64,000 nucleotides of DNA from Niveispirillum irakense DSM 11586 (GCF_000429645.1 NZ_KE386934.1:434001-498000); one strand, 5' to 3'; shown: positions 47,417 to 56,258, numbered from the stretch's first letter. Program-made: numbers and translations. The notes: a model not told the origin generated them from the sequence alone.

Positions 47417-48653
47417 AACGCAGCGCCTCCACGGGATCGAGCCGGGCGGCGCGCCAGGACGGGTAGAAAGTGGCAAGCAATGACAGGCAGACAGAGGTAA
47501 GCGCCACCAGCGCCACCTGCATCGGGTCCGTCCAGCTTGGCAGGGTGGAGAGATAATAGATGTCGGCGTTGAACGGGTCCGTCCCCGTCACGGCCTGCAC
47601 CATGCGGCGCACATCTTCCACATGATGGGCCGCCAGAACACCCAGCACCACCCCGGCCGCCGTACCGGCAATGCCGATGGAGGCGCCTGAGAGCAGGAAG
47701 ATGCGCAAGATCATGCCCCGCCCGGCCCCCATGGTGCGCAGGATAGCGATTTCCCGCCCCTTATCCTGCACCATCATGATCATGCCGGAGATGATGTTGA
47801 AGGCGGCGACGATGACGATCATCGTCAGGATCAGCGTCACCACATTGCGCTGGGTGTCGATGACGCTGAAAAAGGCGCCATTCACCTGCTGCCAATCCTG
47901 CACAAACATGCCATCCGGCATCAGCACGGCAATATCCGGTCGCATGCCGGGCGCCAGGGTCGGGTCAGTGGTGAAAATCTCCAACCCTGTCACCGCATCC
48001 CCCAGTTCGAAGAAGGATTGCGCTGCCGGCAGGTCCATCAGCACCAGAGTATTGTCATAATCCGACACGCCCATATCCAGGATGCCGGCCACGGGAAAGC
48101 TGCGCGACCGTGGCGCGCCTTCCATGCCGATACGGGGGCTGAGGATGGTGATCCGGTCACCCACCTTGATGCCGCCCCGCTCCGCCAGCCGGGCACCGAT
48201 GGCCACCCCGTCGCCCTGCGGCAGGGCGCCCTGTTTCAGCGCCTCTTTAAAAGCATTCCGCCGCGCGATGTCCTGTGCTGCCAGGGCCTTGACCAGCACA
48301 CCATCGGCAAAATCCCGGTAGGAGGCCAGGCCCTGTCCGTCAATATTGGGCATGACGGCGGCCACCCCGGCCATCTGTTCCAGCCGCGCATTCAAACCCG
48401 CATCCGGGATGAAAGGGCCGCTGCGGCTGAACGCCACGATATGGCCCTGGAAGCCCAGCACGCGGGACAGCAGATCCCGCTGGAAACCATTGAAGACGGA
48501 GAGCGACACCAGCAGCGTCGCCACCCCCAGCATGATGCCCAGGAAGGAGAAGCCGGCAATGACGGAGATGAACCCCTCCTGCCGGCGGGCGCGCAGATAG
48601 CGGCTGGCGATCCAGCGCTCCACCACGGAGAAAGGTGCAGGGGTCTTAGCCAT
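47409..48653 (-). CDS. LolC/LolE family lipoprotein-releasing permease (second copy)
   Basis: A 414-residue four-helix permease with a large periplasmic domain. The N-terminus RYLRARRQEGFISVIAGFSF and first helix GIMLGVATLLVSLSVFNGF are typical. FtsX-like C-terminal helices include REIAILRTMGAGRGMILRIF and the end [16 protein letters not shown]. It is a clear paralogue of the next upstream gene, and overlaps it by 8 nt. LolC/E assignment within the pair is not possible from motifs alone. Confidence 0.93.
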   Translation of the reverse strand: MAKTPAPFSVVERWIASRYLRARRQEGFISVIAGFSFLGIMLGVATLLVSLSVFNGFQRDLLSRVLGFQGHIVAFSRSGPFIPDAGLNARLEQMAGVAAVMPNIDGQGLASYRDFADGVLVKALAAQDIARRNAFKEALKQGALPQGDGVAIGARLAERGGIKVGDRITILSPRIGMEGAPRSRSFPVAGILDMGVSDYDNTLVLMDLPAAQSFFELGDAVTGLEIFTTDPTLAPGMRPDIAVLMPDGMFVQDWQQVNGAFFSVIDTQRNVVTLILTMIVIVAAFNIISGMIMMVQDKGREIAILRTMGAGRGMILRIFLLSGASIGIAGTAAGVVLGVLAAHHVEDVRRMVQAVTGTDPFNADIYYLSTLPSWTDPMQVALVALTSVCLSLLATFYPSWRAARLDPVEALRYE

Positions 48654-49884
48654 GGCGCAAAGCCTCCACCGGGTCCATCCGCGAGGCCCGCAGGGCCGGG
48701 TAAATCGTGGCACCCACCGACAGGGCCAAGCCCATCGCCACCACCAGGGCCACCTGATCCCATTCAATGATGGCGGGCAGCGATGTCAGGAAAGCCAGCA
48801 TGGAGATATTGCCAGCCCCGGGCAGCGAGGCCAGCGCATGGCCAATGGCCTGGGCATTGAGGGTCAGCAGGATGCCCAGCGCAAAGCCTGCCAGCGTGCC
48901 GATGGCGCCGATGGAGGCCCCGGCCAGCAGGAAAATTTTCAGCATGGCGCCCCGCGCCGCGCCCATGGTGCGCAGGATGGCAATGGCGGCTGACTTGCCG
49001 CGCACCAGCATGACCATGGAGGAGACGATATTGAAGCTGGCAACCAGAATGATGAGGGTCAGCACGATGAACATCGCCACCCTTTCCACCCCCAGCGCCG
49101 TGACCAGGGCGCCATTGGCCTGCTGCCAGTCGGTGATCTTGTAGCCATCACCCACCACGCCAGACAGCAGGCGGCGCAATGCCACCACATCATTGGGGTG
49201 ATCGACGAACACGTCGATCCCGGTCACCGCGTCCGGCAGGCGGAAAAAGCTCTGCGCCGCGACCAGCGGCATGTAAAGCGTGGCGACATCATGCTCGGGC
49301 ATCCGCACATCAGTGACGGCATAAACCGAAAAATCCTTGCGCCGCAGCATGGTGCCAAACGGGGTGGGCGTGCCCTTGGGGCTGATCAATGTAACCGTGC
49401 CACCCACGGAAATGCCCAGCGTGCGCGACAGGCCGAAGCCCAGCGCCACCCCCTCATCCCCCAGATCAGGCAGCCCCCGGATGACGGAGCGGCCAACCAC
49501 GGGGCGGCGCTTGAAATCCTCAGGATCCATAGCCCGCACCTTCACCCCGGACGCCCGGCCATTGACGGTGGCCATCGCCTGTCCCTCAATCACCGGCATG
49601 ACCATGGTGACGCCGGGGGTTGCCGCCAGTTTGGCCAGCAGGTCGGGATAATCGGTCAACGGGCCCTTGGGTGCCGTGATGCTGGCATGGGCGCCAATGC
49701 CCTGGATACGGGCGATCAGCTCTGCCCGGAACCCGTTCATCACCGACATGACGATGATCAGCGTCGCCACGCCCAGCGCCACCCCAATGAAGGAAAAGCC
49801 GGCAATCACCGACACCGTCCCCTCCTGCCGCCGCGCCCGCAGATAGCGGAAGGCGACCATGCGTTCAAACGGCGTGAAGATCAT
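48646..49884 (-). CDS. LolC/LolE family lipoprotein-releasing permease (first copy)
   Basis: A 412-residue paralogue of the following gene: MVAFRYLRARRQEGTVSVIAGFSF, helix VALGVATLIIVMSVMNGF, MacB-like periplasmic domain with VMPVIEGQAMATVNG, FtsX-type helices and the end LRASRMDPVEALRHG. Many alphaproteobacteria carry a single such protein that works as a homodimer with LolD; here two adjacent copies suggest a LolC/LolE-like heterodimer. It is the first gene of lolC/E-lolC/E-lolD-alkA and is divergent from tetR. Confidence 0.94.
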   Translation of the reverse strand: MIFTPFERMVAFRYLRARRQEGTVSVIAGFSFIGVALGVATLIIVMSVMNGFRAELIARIQGIGAHASITAPKGPLTDYPDLLAKLAATPGVTMVMPVIEGQAMATVNGRASGVKVRAMDPEDFKRRPVVGRSVIRGLPDLGDEGVALGFGLSRTLGISVGGTVTLISPKGTPTPFGTMLRRKDFSVYAVTDVRMPEHDVATLYMPLVAAQSFFRLPDAVTGIDVFVDHPNDVVALRRLLSGVVGDGYKITDWQQANGALVTALGVERVAMFIVLTLIILVASFNIVSSMVMLVRGKSAAIAILRTMGAARGAMLKIFLLAGASIGAIGTLAGFALGILLTLNAQAIGHALASLPGAGNISMLAFLTSLPAIIEWDQVALVVAMGLALSVGATIYPALRASRMDPVEALRHG

Positions 49885-49990
49885 GGGCTCTCAAAGGACA
49901 AGGGGCACCGAACCGGACGGGCATAGCCTTGCTTATAGGCGGAAATGGGGCGCAGGGGAAACCCCGGACACGGCGCTTTGATCCTCGCCC

Positions 49991-50019
49991 TTGACTTGTT
50001 AGGTCGAGCGACCTAGAAA
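49991..50019 (+). promoter_or_regulatory. Promoter of the tetR-yciI-tag operon
   Basis: TTGACT (49991-49996) and TAGAAA (50014-50019) are 17 nt apart. One palindromic operator fills the spacer and a second covers the predicted start site near 50026. Confidence 0.6.
50000..50015. promoter_or_regulatory. TetR operator O1
   Basis: TAGGTCG-AG-CGACCTA: 7-bp perfect arms around 2 nt, lying between the -35 and -10 boxes. It shares the half-site TAGGTC with O2. Confidence 0.75.
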
Positions 50020-50021
50020 TA

Positions 50022-50037
50022 TAGGTCAATTGACCTA
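50022..50037. promoter_or_regulatory. TetR operator O2
   Basis: TAGGTCAATTGACCTA is a perfect 16-bp palindrome. Its centre is 22 bp from that of O1, about two helix turns, so two dimers would sit on the same DNA face. Confidence 0.78.
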
Positions 50038-50048
50038 GACATACTGAA

Positions 50049-50669
50049 ATGAATGCTCCGTCCACACGGGAACAGATTGTCGCTGCGGCTGATACGCTGT
50101 TCTACCAGCGCGGGTTTGAGCCGACCTCCCTTGCCGATATCGCCGGCGCGGTCGGTATCGCCAGGGGCAACCTGACCTATCATTTCAAGGCGAAGGACGA
50201 GATTCTGACCGCCGTCATTGACCGGCGCTTCACCCATACCGCCGCGATGCTGGCGGCCTGGGAAGCGGAAGGCAACCATCCGGCAGCCCGCATCCTTAGC
50301 TTTATCCAAATCCTGATCGCCAACCGCGCAAAGATCATGCGGCATGGGTGCCCAGTGGGCACGCTCTGCAATGAATTGGCCAAGCTGGACCATGCCGCGC
50401 AATCGGATGCCACCCGCCTGTTCACCCTGTTCGCGGACTGGCTGGAACGGCAATTCATCCAACTGGGCCATCCGGATAAGGCCAGGGAACTGGCCTTGCA
50501 TCTGCTGGCCCGTAGCCAAGGGGTGGCAACCCTGGCAACCGCGCTGCGGGATGAAGGTTTCATCCGCCAGGAAGTGGCGCTGATGACGGCATGGCTGGAC
50601 GCGCTGACGCCAGCCCGAGATAAAAGGGAGGGAACAGATGCACATCATCTTCCTGCGCTTCACGGCTGA
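50049..50669 (+). CDS. TetR family transcriptional repressor
   Basis: A 206-residue regulator. The DNA-binding domain reads REQIVAAADTLFYQRGFEPTSL, then DIAGAVGIARGNLTYHFKAKDEIL, typical of TetR. The ligand-binding half (RAKIMRHGCPVGTLCNELAKL) resembles TetR members that sense small electrophiles or lipophilic compounds through a conserved CPxG region, but the ligand is unknown. Two operators directly upstream imply autoregulation. No clear ribosome-binding site is seen. Its 3' end overlaps the YciI gene by 32 nt. Confidence 0.94.
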   Translation: MNAPSTREQIVAAADTLFYQRGFEPTSLADIAGAVGIARGNLTYHFKAKDEILTAVIDRRFTHTAAMLAAWEAEGNHPAARILSFIQILIANRAKIMRHGCPVGTLCNELAKLDHAAQSDATRLFTLFADWLERQFIQLGHPDKARELALHLLARSQGVATLATALRDEGFIRQEVALMTAWLDALTPARDKREGTDAHHLPALHG

Positions 50670-50928
50670 AAAGGCCCGCGCCGGCGCGTTCATGGCCGCG
50701 CATAATGCATGGCTGCAGCACGGCTTCGATGACGGGATTTTCCTGATGTCGGGCGGGCTGGCCCCGGGCCTGGGGGGCGTGATCCTGGCCCATGGCTCCT
50801 CCGCCGCGGAAATCCACGCCCGTGTCGCCGCTGACCCTTTTGTGATTGAGGGTATTGTGACGGCTGAAATAAACGAAGTGACACCGGGCCGCCTGGATGA
50901 GCGATTGAACTTCCTGCGCGCCGCCTGA
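50638..50928 (+). CDS. YciI family protein
   Basis: A 96-residue ferredoxin-like fold protein with the YciI layout: first strand MHIIFLRF, then FMAAHNAWLQHGFDDGIFLMSGG (conserved histidine, substrate-pocket region) and VAADPFVIEGIVTAEINEV. Function of the family is poorly defined, sometimes dehalogenase-like or dioxygenase-linked. A strong GGGAGGG lies 5 nt before the ATG, inside tetR. Operon with tetR and tag. Confidence 0.87.
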   Translation: MHIIFLRFTAEKARAGAFMAAHNAWLQHGFDDGIFLMSGGLAPGLGGVILAHGSSAAEIHARVAADPFVIEGIVTAEINEVTPGRLDERLNFLRAA

Positions 50929-50942
50929 AAACAGGGCCCGTG

Positions 50943-51554
50943 ATGGACAAGACCCTGCCCGGCCCGGATGGCCGACCCCGCTGCCGCTGGTGTGCCACGG
51001 CACCGGAATTTCCGCACTACCATGATACGGAATGGGGCTTCCCCGTGGCCGATGACCGGCGGCTGTTTGAGAAACTCTGCCTGGAAGGGTTCCAGTCTGG
51101 CCTGTCCTGGCGCACCATCCTGGCCAAGCGGGAGAATTTCCGGGGCGCCTTCCACCGGTTCGACATTGATACGGTGGCCGCATTCGGGCCGGCGGATGTC
51201 GAACGTCTGCTGGCCGATGCCAGCATCGTGCGCCATCGCGGCAAGATCGAAGCCGTTCTCAACAATGCCCGCCGCGCCCAGGAATTGATTGCCGAAGAAG
51301 GATCACTGGCTGCGTATTTCTGGCGGCATGAACCGCCGCCGGGGGAGCATGGGGAGCCCCAATCGGCCTCCACCTCCCCCACTTCTGTGAGGCTGTCCAA
51401 GGACCTGCTGAAACGCGGCTGGAAATTCGTCGGCCCCACGACGATCTTCGCCTTCATGCAGGCCATGGGGCTGATCAACGATCATGCGGAGGGTTGCGTG
51501 ATCCGTGAAGAGGCCGCGAAGGACCGGTCAGTATTCCAGGCGCCGCGGCGGTAA
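50943..51554 (+). CDS. tag: DNA-3-methyladenine glycosylase I (first copy)
   Basis: Removes 3-methyladenine from DNA. The 203-residue protein carries the zinc-binding set of Tag: cysteines near the start (RCRWCATAPEF), histidine in YHDTEWGFP, and the C-terminal HAEGC. The base-recognition glutamate lies in LEGFQSGLSW. It ends KDRSVFQAPRR. An in-frame GTG lies one codon upstream. Being in a TetR-controlled operon suggests induction by a chemical signal rather than by SOS. Convergent with a ParE-type toxin. Confidence 0.93.
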   Translation: MDKTLPGPDGRPRCRWCATAPEFPHYHDTEWGFPVADDRRLFEKLCLEGFQSGLSWRTILAKRENFRGAFHRFDIDTVAAFGPADVERLLADASIVRHRGKIEAVLNNARRAQELIAEEGSLAAYFWRHEPPPGEHGEPQSASTSPTSVRLSKDLLKRGWKFVGPTTIFAFMQAMGLINDHAEGCVIREEAAKDRSVFQAPRR

Positions 51555-51560
51555 ACGATC

Positions 51561-51854
51561 TTACAGCCGCGCCTGCAAAGCCAAGGGATCACGGCGTTCA
51601 TGCAAGACGGCGACAATCACAATCAAATCATCATCCGCGCGAAAATAGACGCAATAGGGGAAACGACGCAGCCGCACGAGCCGGAGAGAAGCCACGCGCT
51701 CCTGATAAATCAGCGGCGTCTTGACGAGGCGGTTGCGAACGTAGCGGAGCTGATTCAGAAAAGCCTGCACCAAACCGGACGCCTGACCCTCATACCATTC
51801 GGCAGCAACCAGAATATCCTGTTGCGCCTGAGGCGTGACAATCAACCGGGCCAT
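51561..51854 (-). CDS. RelE/ParE family toxin
   Basis: A 97-residue type II toxin. It has the ParE/RelE pattern MARLIVTPQAQQDILVAAEWYE, NRLVKTPLIYQER and RLRRFPYCVYFRADDDLIVIVAVLHERRDP. ParE-type members block gyrase and RelE-type cleave mRNA; the sequence does not decide which. The ATG overlaps the antitoxin stop (TGATG). Confidence 0.9.
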   Translation of the reverse strand: MARLIVTPQAQQDILVAAEWYEGQASGLVQAFLNQLRYVRNRLVKTPLIYQERVASLRLVRLRRFPYCVYFRADDDLIVIVAVLHERRDPLALQARL

Positions 51855-52063
51855 CAACCGAACCGCTTTTGCAGGCTGATGTCCAGATCCTCCCAGGAAA
51901 TCCCATCGGCAATATCGGCCTCAAGGGTTTTTAACCGCCGCTCCAGCTCCTCCCGATGCCCCTCCGGCAAAGGGATATCAGCCGGCTCCAGGCTGTCGAC
52001 CAGACGCTCGATCAGCTCCAGCTTCTCCTCTGGGGTCAGATGGTCGATGGCAATGGCCGGCAT
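51854..52063 (-). CDS. Addiction-module antitoxin (putative addiction module component family)
   Basis: A 69-residue antitoxin: IDHLTPEEKLELIERLVDSLE, then PEGHREELERRLKTLEAD and GISWEDLDISLQKRFG, the usual layout of this antitoxin family paired with ParE/RelE toxins. A strong GGAGGG lies 5 nt before the ATG at 52063. No separate DNA-binding domain is visible. The unit lies just past the proS terminator. Confidence 0.88.
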   Translation of the reverse strand: MPAIAIDHLTPEEKLELIERLVDSLEPADIPLPEGHREELERRLKTLEADIADGISWEDLDISLQKRFG

Positions 52064-52126
52064 GGTTCCCTCCATAAACAGCACCGGATGGTCGCATCTG
52101 CTGATATGGCTGTCGAGCCGGCAATG

Positions 52127-52156
52127 AAAAAGGGGCGGCACCATTGGCACCGCCCC
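52127..52156 (-). terminator. Rho-independent terminator of proS
   Basis: In the minus-strand RNA GGGGCGGUGCC pairs with GGUGCCGCCCC through 11 positions including two G-U pairs, with a 3-nt loop, then TTTTT (52131-52127). It lies 25 nt past the proS stop. Confidence 0.8.
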
Positions 52157-52180
52157 CTCTTCAATCACCCCAGAACCCGC

Positions 52181-53494
52181 TTACGCCGTCACCTTGGCCA
52201 GCGCCTCTTCCAGCGACAGCTCCAGCTTCTCGCCCGTGGCGCGGCGCTTCAGTTCCACCGTGCCGGCCTTCAGGCCGCGCGGGCCGACGGTCAACTGCCA
52301 GGGAATGCCGATCAGGTCCATATCGGCGAACTTGGCGCCCGGCCGCTCGTTGCGGTCATCATAGATCACCTCAACGCCCGCTGCGTTCAGCTTGGCATAG
52401 AGGTCATCGCAGGTGCTGCGGCAGGCCTCGTCATCGGCCTTCAGGTTGATCAGCGCCACTTTGAACGGGGCCACCTGGTCCGGCCAGATGATGCCGGCAT
52501 CGTCATGGCTGGCCTCGATCAAGGCCGCGACAACGCGGGACACGCCGATACCATAGGAACCCATCTCCACCGTCACCGGCTGGCCATCCGGCCCCGTGAC
52601 GACGGCCCCCATGGGGGCGGAATATTTGGTGCCGAAATAGAAGATGTGCCCCACCTCGATCCCGCGCGCGGTTTCTAATTGCTCAGCCGGAACCGGGCAA
52701 TTGGCGGCGTCGTGCATCTCTTCCGTCGCGGCATAGACGGAGGTGTATTTGGCGAAGAAATCCTTCAGGTCGCCATTGGCGTCCGGATTGTCGGCCAGCA
52801 CATCCAGTTCCAGCCACTTCTTGTCGCAGAACACCTGGCTTTCGCCCGTCTCGGCCAGGATGATGAATTCGTGAGAGAGATCACCGCCGATCGGGCCGGT
52901 ATCGGCGCGCATCGGGATGGCCTTGATGCCCATGCGGGCGAAGGTGCGCAGATAGGCCAGGAACATCCGGCGATAGGAGAGGCGCGCGCCCTCGGCATCC
53001 AGATCGAAGGAGTAATTATCCTTCATCAGGAATTCGCGGCCACGCATCACGCCGAAGCGGGGACGCACCTCGTCCCGGAACTTCCACTGGATATGGTACA
53101 GATTCTTCGGCAGGTCTTTGTAGGACTTCACGAAGGTCTTGACGATATCGGTGATCATCTCCTCATTCGTGGGGCCGAACAGCATCTCGCGGTCATGCCG
53201 GTCGGTGATGCGCAGCATCTCCTTGCCATAGGCATCATACCGGCCCGACTGCTTCCACAGTTCCGCCGACTGGATGGTCGGCATCAACAGTTCCTGTGCC
53301 CCGGCGCGGTCCTGCTCCTCCCGCACGATCTGCGCCACCTTCTGCAGCACCTTCCAGCCCAGCGGCAGCCAGGCATAGATGCCGGCAGAGGTCTGCCGGA
53401 TCATGCCGGCGCGCAGCATCAGACGATGGCTGACAATCTGCGCCTCAGACGGCGTTTCCTTCAGCGTGGGCAGGAAATAAGTGGACATGCGCAT
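52181..53494 (-). CDS. proS: Proline-tRNA ligase (short form)
   Basis: Class II aminoacyl-tRNA synthetase of 437 residues. It starts [21 protein letters not shown], has motif 2 in [25 protein letters not shown] and motif 3 near [18 protein letters not shown]. The INS editing domain of the E. coli enzyme is absent, as is usual in alphaproteobacteria, so mischarged tRNA must be cleared in trans (inference). Toxin-antitoxin pairs lie on both sides. Confidence 0.97.
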   Translation of the reverse strand: MRMSTYFLPTLKETPSEAQIVSHRLMLRAGMIRQTSAGIYAWLPLGWKVLQKVAQIVREEQDRAGAQELLMPTIQSAELWKQSGRYDAYGKEMLRITDRHDREMLFGPTNEEMITDIVKTFVKSYKDLPKNLYHIQWKFRDEVRPRFGVMRGREFLMKDNYSFDLDAEGARLSYRRMFLAYLRTFARMGIKAIPMRADTGPIGGDLSHEFIILAETGESQVFCDKKWLELDVLADNPDANGDLKDFFAKYTSVYAATEEMHDAANCPVPAEQLETARGIEVGHIFYFGTKYSAPMGAVVTGPDGQPVTVEMGSYGIGVSRVVAALIEASHDDAGIIWPDQVAPFKVALINLKADDEACRSTCDDLYAKLNAAGVEVIYDDRNERPGAKFADMDLIGIPWQLTVGPRGLKAGTVELKRRATGEKLELSLEEALAKVTA

Positions 53495-53656
53495 GGTGGC
53501 GGACTCAAGGGCTGGAATGAAGGTCGTTCGGAAGGCCGGACTTTAGGCGCACATCCGCGCGGCGGCAAGGTGGATACGAGAAGACGCCATTAGGGATGAC
53601 TTGTCTTCGCCCACCACAAAAGCCATCATCCAAATAAATGGCACTGGAGCCACATG

Positions 53657-53911
53657 ATGACATCGGAAGCAAAAACGACATCCATGGCGGAAAACGGTCG
53701 GCTGGTTGTGCCGCTGGATATGCGGCGTGCGATGGGCCTGGATAAGGGCGGGCGCGTTATCCTTCGCGTGGAGGACGGTCGCCTTATCATGGAGACCGTG
53801 GATTCAGCCGTCGCCCGCGTCCAGGCGCTGGCGCGACAATTCGGCACCCCAGGAAGCAGTCTGGCGGATGAACTGATCGCAGATCGTCGCCGGGAAGCAC
53901 TCAATGAGTAA
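53657..53911 (+). CDS. vapB: AbrB/MazE-type antitoxin (VapB)
   Basis: An 84-residue antitoxin with the swapped-hairpin AbrB DNA-binding domain: MAENGRLVVPLDMRRAMGLDKG, then GRVILRVEDGRLIMET. The C-terminal part is the toxin-binding tail. The ATG at 53657 has GGAG 7 nt upstream; an ATG directly before it is possible. It overlaps vapC by 8 nt. Confidence 0.9.
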   Translation: MTSEAKTTSMAENGRLVVPLDMRRAMGLDKGGRVILRVEDGRLIMETVDSAVARVQALARQFGTPGSSLADELIADRRREALNE

Positions 53912-54302
53912 TCGGGTGGTTCTTGACGCCTCCGCCCTGCTGGCCCTGATTAAGAATGAGCCCGGGGCTAGCCTTGTGGCAGCCGCCCTAACCGAATCAA
54001 TGATGAGTGCTGTCAATTACGCAGAAGTGCTGGGTAAGCTGAGCGACGACGGTTGGCCGCATGACGTGGCGGCAAATGCCGTTCGTTCATTAGGATTTGA
54101 AGTGGTGGACTTCAATGTTGCCCAGGCGGAGGCCGCCGGACATTTGCGTTCACTTTCACGACAAGCCGGCCTATCCCTGGGTGACCGGGCCTGCCTCGCC
54201 TTGGGCTTGGCCTCGGGTCTGGAAATATTGACCGCCGATGCGGCGTGGGTTCGGATCGCCGATCAGGTGGGATTGACGATTACCGATATCCGCAACCGAT
54301 AG
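53904..54302 (+). CDS. vapC: PIN-domain ribonuclease toxin (VapC)
   Basis: A 132-residue PIN nuclease. The acidic set is complete: aspartate in VVLDASALLAL, glutamate in NYAEVLGKL, aspartates in LSLGDRACLALG and LTADAAW. VapC toxins usually cleave initiator tRNA or rRNA. Translationally coupled to vapB. Confidence 0.93.
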   Translation: MSNRVVLDASALLALIKNEPGASLVAAALTESMMSAVNYAEVLGKLSDDGWPHDVAANAVRSLGFEVVDFNVAQAEAAGHLRSLSRQAGLSLGDRACLALGLASGLEILTADAAWVRIADQVGLTITDIRNR

Positions 54303-54345
54303 ACTAGACACGAAGCCTGCCTGGGCTCGGAAAAGTCGGGCGGCC

Positions 54346-54543
54346 CTATTTACTTACAGCAGATTCTGCGCGCTTTTTGTCCCAACCAACCTTCAACGTC
54401 ACCAAAATAGCGATACCGAACTCGCCTCCGAAATTCACTCTGCCGTCATGCAAAAAGACATCGACCACCTGAATGGCAACGATCACAAACGCCGCCAACC
54501 ATACGAACTTCACCATCGATAAATTGATCAGCCAGTCTTTCAT
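54346..54543 (-). CDS. Small membrane protein coupled to adenine deaminase
   Basis: A 65-residue protein starting MKDWLINLSMVKFVW with one clear transmembrane helix (WLAAFVIVAIQVVDVFL) and a weaker hydrophobic segment (FGIAILVTLKVGW), ending in a charged tail. Its ATG overlaps the ade stop (TGATG), so it is translated after ade. No family recognised. Confidence 0.6.
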   Translation of the reverse strand: MKDWLINLSMVKFVWLAAFVIVAIQVVDVFLHDGRVNFGGEFGIAILVTLKVGWDKKRAESAVSK

Positions 54544-56258
54544 CACGCTGCCACCAGTTCAAATTTATCCACATCCACCAGCCCCATATCAGTGATCTTC
54601 AGGTGCGGGATCACCGGCAGGGGCAGGAAGGCCAGTTGCAGGAAGGGTTCGGCCAGCGGGCAGCCCAGCGCCTTGACAGAGGCGCGCAGGGCTTCCAGCT
54701 CATGCTCCACATCCTCGAACGGTTTCAGACTCATCAGCCCCGCCACCGGCAGGGCCAACTCGCCCACCACGGCCCCATCCTTCACCGCCACGAAGCCGCC
54801 GCCGATCTCGATCAGCCGGTTGATCGCCACCACCATGTCGGCGTCGCTGGAGCCGACAGCGCAGATATTATGGCTGTCATGGCCGACCGAACTGGCCAGC
54901 GCCCCCGACCGGATGCCGAAACCCTTCACAAAGCCCTTGCCGATATTGCGGGTGAAGCCGTGGCGTTCCACCACCACGATCTTCAGAATGTCATTCTCCG
55001 GGTCGGCATGGCGGCGGCCGTTGCGATAGGGCACGGACGCTTGCAACGCCTCCGTAATGATCTTGTTGGGCAGCACGCCGATCACCGGCGTGCCGGGGCC
55101 GCTGGCCGGGATGGCCAGATCTTCGGCCACAATCCGCGCCCGCTTGATCGACCCCAACCCCACCGGCGGCGGGGAGCGGCGACCGGCGAAACTCTCAGCA
55201 TTCACCGGCTTGCCGGCGCGGATCACCTGGGAAACGGTACATTGCGCCAGATCGTCCAGCAGCACGATATCCGCCAGATAGCCCGGCGCCACCAGCCCGC
55301 GATCCTTCAGCCCAAAGCCGCGCGCCGCCGACCATGTGGCCGTGCGGTATGTCGCGGCAATATCCGCCCCCTGGGCAATGGCGCGGCGGATCAAATGATC
55401 CAGATGCCCTTCCTCGGCAATATCCAGCGGGTTGCGGTCATCGGTGCAGAAGGCCAGGAAGGGGCTAGTCACGGGGTCGATCAGCCCCGCCAGGGAATCC
55501 ACATCCTTGGAGACGGAGCCATCGCGGATCAGTACCTGCATCCCCTTGGCAATCTTCTCCCGCGCTTCCGCCTGGGAGGTGCATTCATGGCAATTGCGGA
55601 TGCCGCAGGAGAGATAGGCGTTCAGTTCCTTGCCCGTCACCAGCGGGGAATGGCCGTCAATATGCGCGCCGTAAAACTCGGCCAGCTTGTCCAGCGTCTC
55701 CTCATCCTTCCACAGCACGCCGGGGAAGTTCATGAACTCCGCCAGGCCGATCACCTTGGGGTGGTGGCGATGGCGGGCCAGATCATCAGCGCTCAGCCGC
55801 GCGCCCGCCGTTTCCAGATGCGTGGCCGGCACGCAGGAAGATAGCTGCACCCGCAAATCCATTGCGGTGGAAAGGGAGCTGTCGAGGAAATATTGCAGCC
55901 CCGTCTCCCCCAGCACATTGCAAATTTCATGCGGGTCACAGATGGCCGTGGTCGTCCCCCGGCCCAGCACACAGCGGTCAAATTCGCTGGGGGCCACCAA
56001 GGTGCTTTCGCAATGGACATGGGTGTCGATGAAGCCGGGCACGGCAAAGCGGCCCTTGCCGTCAATTTCCACCAAACCATCATAGCGATCATAGGTGCCG
56101 ACGATGGTATCGCCGCAGATGGCGATATCAGTTTCGGCAATGGTGCCCGTCGCCACATTCAACAGCCGCACATTCTTGATCACCAGATCGGCGCGCGACC
56201 GGCCCATGGCCTGATCAATGCGCTGTTTCAGAATGGTCTTGGCGGTGGCGCGGTCCAT
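54543..56258 (-). CDS. ade: Adenine deaminase
   Basis: Converts adenine to hypoxanthine and ammonia. The 571-residue amidohydrolase has the metal motif GFIDTHVHCESTLV, HIDGHSPLVTGKELNAYLSCG, and the C-terminal domain with VVERHGFTRNIGKGFVKGFG and SVGHDSHNICAVG. The ATG at 56258 fits the family start. It is followed by a coupled small membrane protein; upstream lie a secreted protein on the same strand and a divergent purine permease. Confidence 0.95.
   Translation of the reverse strand: MDRATAKTILKQRIDQAMGRSRADLVIKNVRLLNVATGTIAETDIAICGDTIVGTYDRYDGLVEIDGKGRFAVPGFIDTHVHCESTLVAPSEFDRCVLGRGTTTAICDPHEICNVLGETGLQYFLDSSLSTAMDLRVQLSSCVPATHLETAGARLSADDLARHRHHPKVIGLAEFMNFPGVLWKDEETLDKLAEFYGAHIDGHSPLVTGKELNAYLSCGIRNCHECTSQAEAREKIAKGMQVLIRDGSVSKDVDSLAGLIDPVTSPFLAFCTDDRNPLDIAEEGHLDHLIRRAIAQGADIAATYRTATWSAARGFGLKDRGLVAPGYLADIVLLDDLAQCTVSQVIRAGKPVNAESFAGRRSPPPVGLGSIKRARIVAEDLAIPASGPGTPVIGVLPNKIITEALQASVPYRNGRRHADPENDILKIVVVERHGFTRNIGKGFVKGFGIRSGALASSVGHDSHNICAVGSSDADMVVAINRLIEIGGGFVAVKDGAVVGELALPVAGLMSLKPFEDVEHELEALRASVKALGCPLAEPFLQLAFLPLPVIPHLKITDMGLVDVDKFELVAA

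Noticed and set aside
50013-51236. Minus-strand frame of 407 codons opposite tetR, yciI and tag
   Set aside because: Low-complexity product; the plus strand has three recognised genes, ribosome-binding sites and a promoter with operators.
51545-51554. Palindrome near the tag stop (GCCGCGGC-type)
   Set aside because: Short GC-only self-complementarity is expected by chance here and lies within the coding end of tag.
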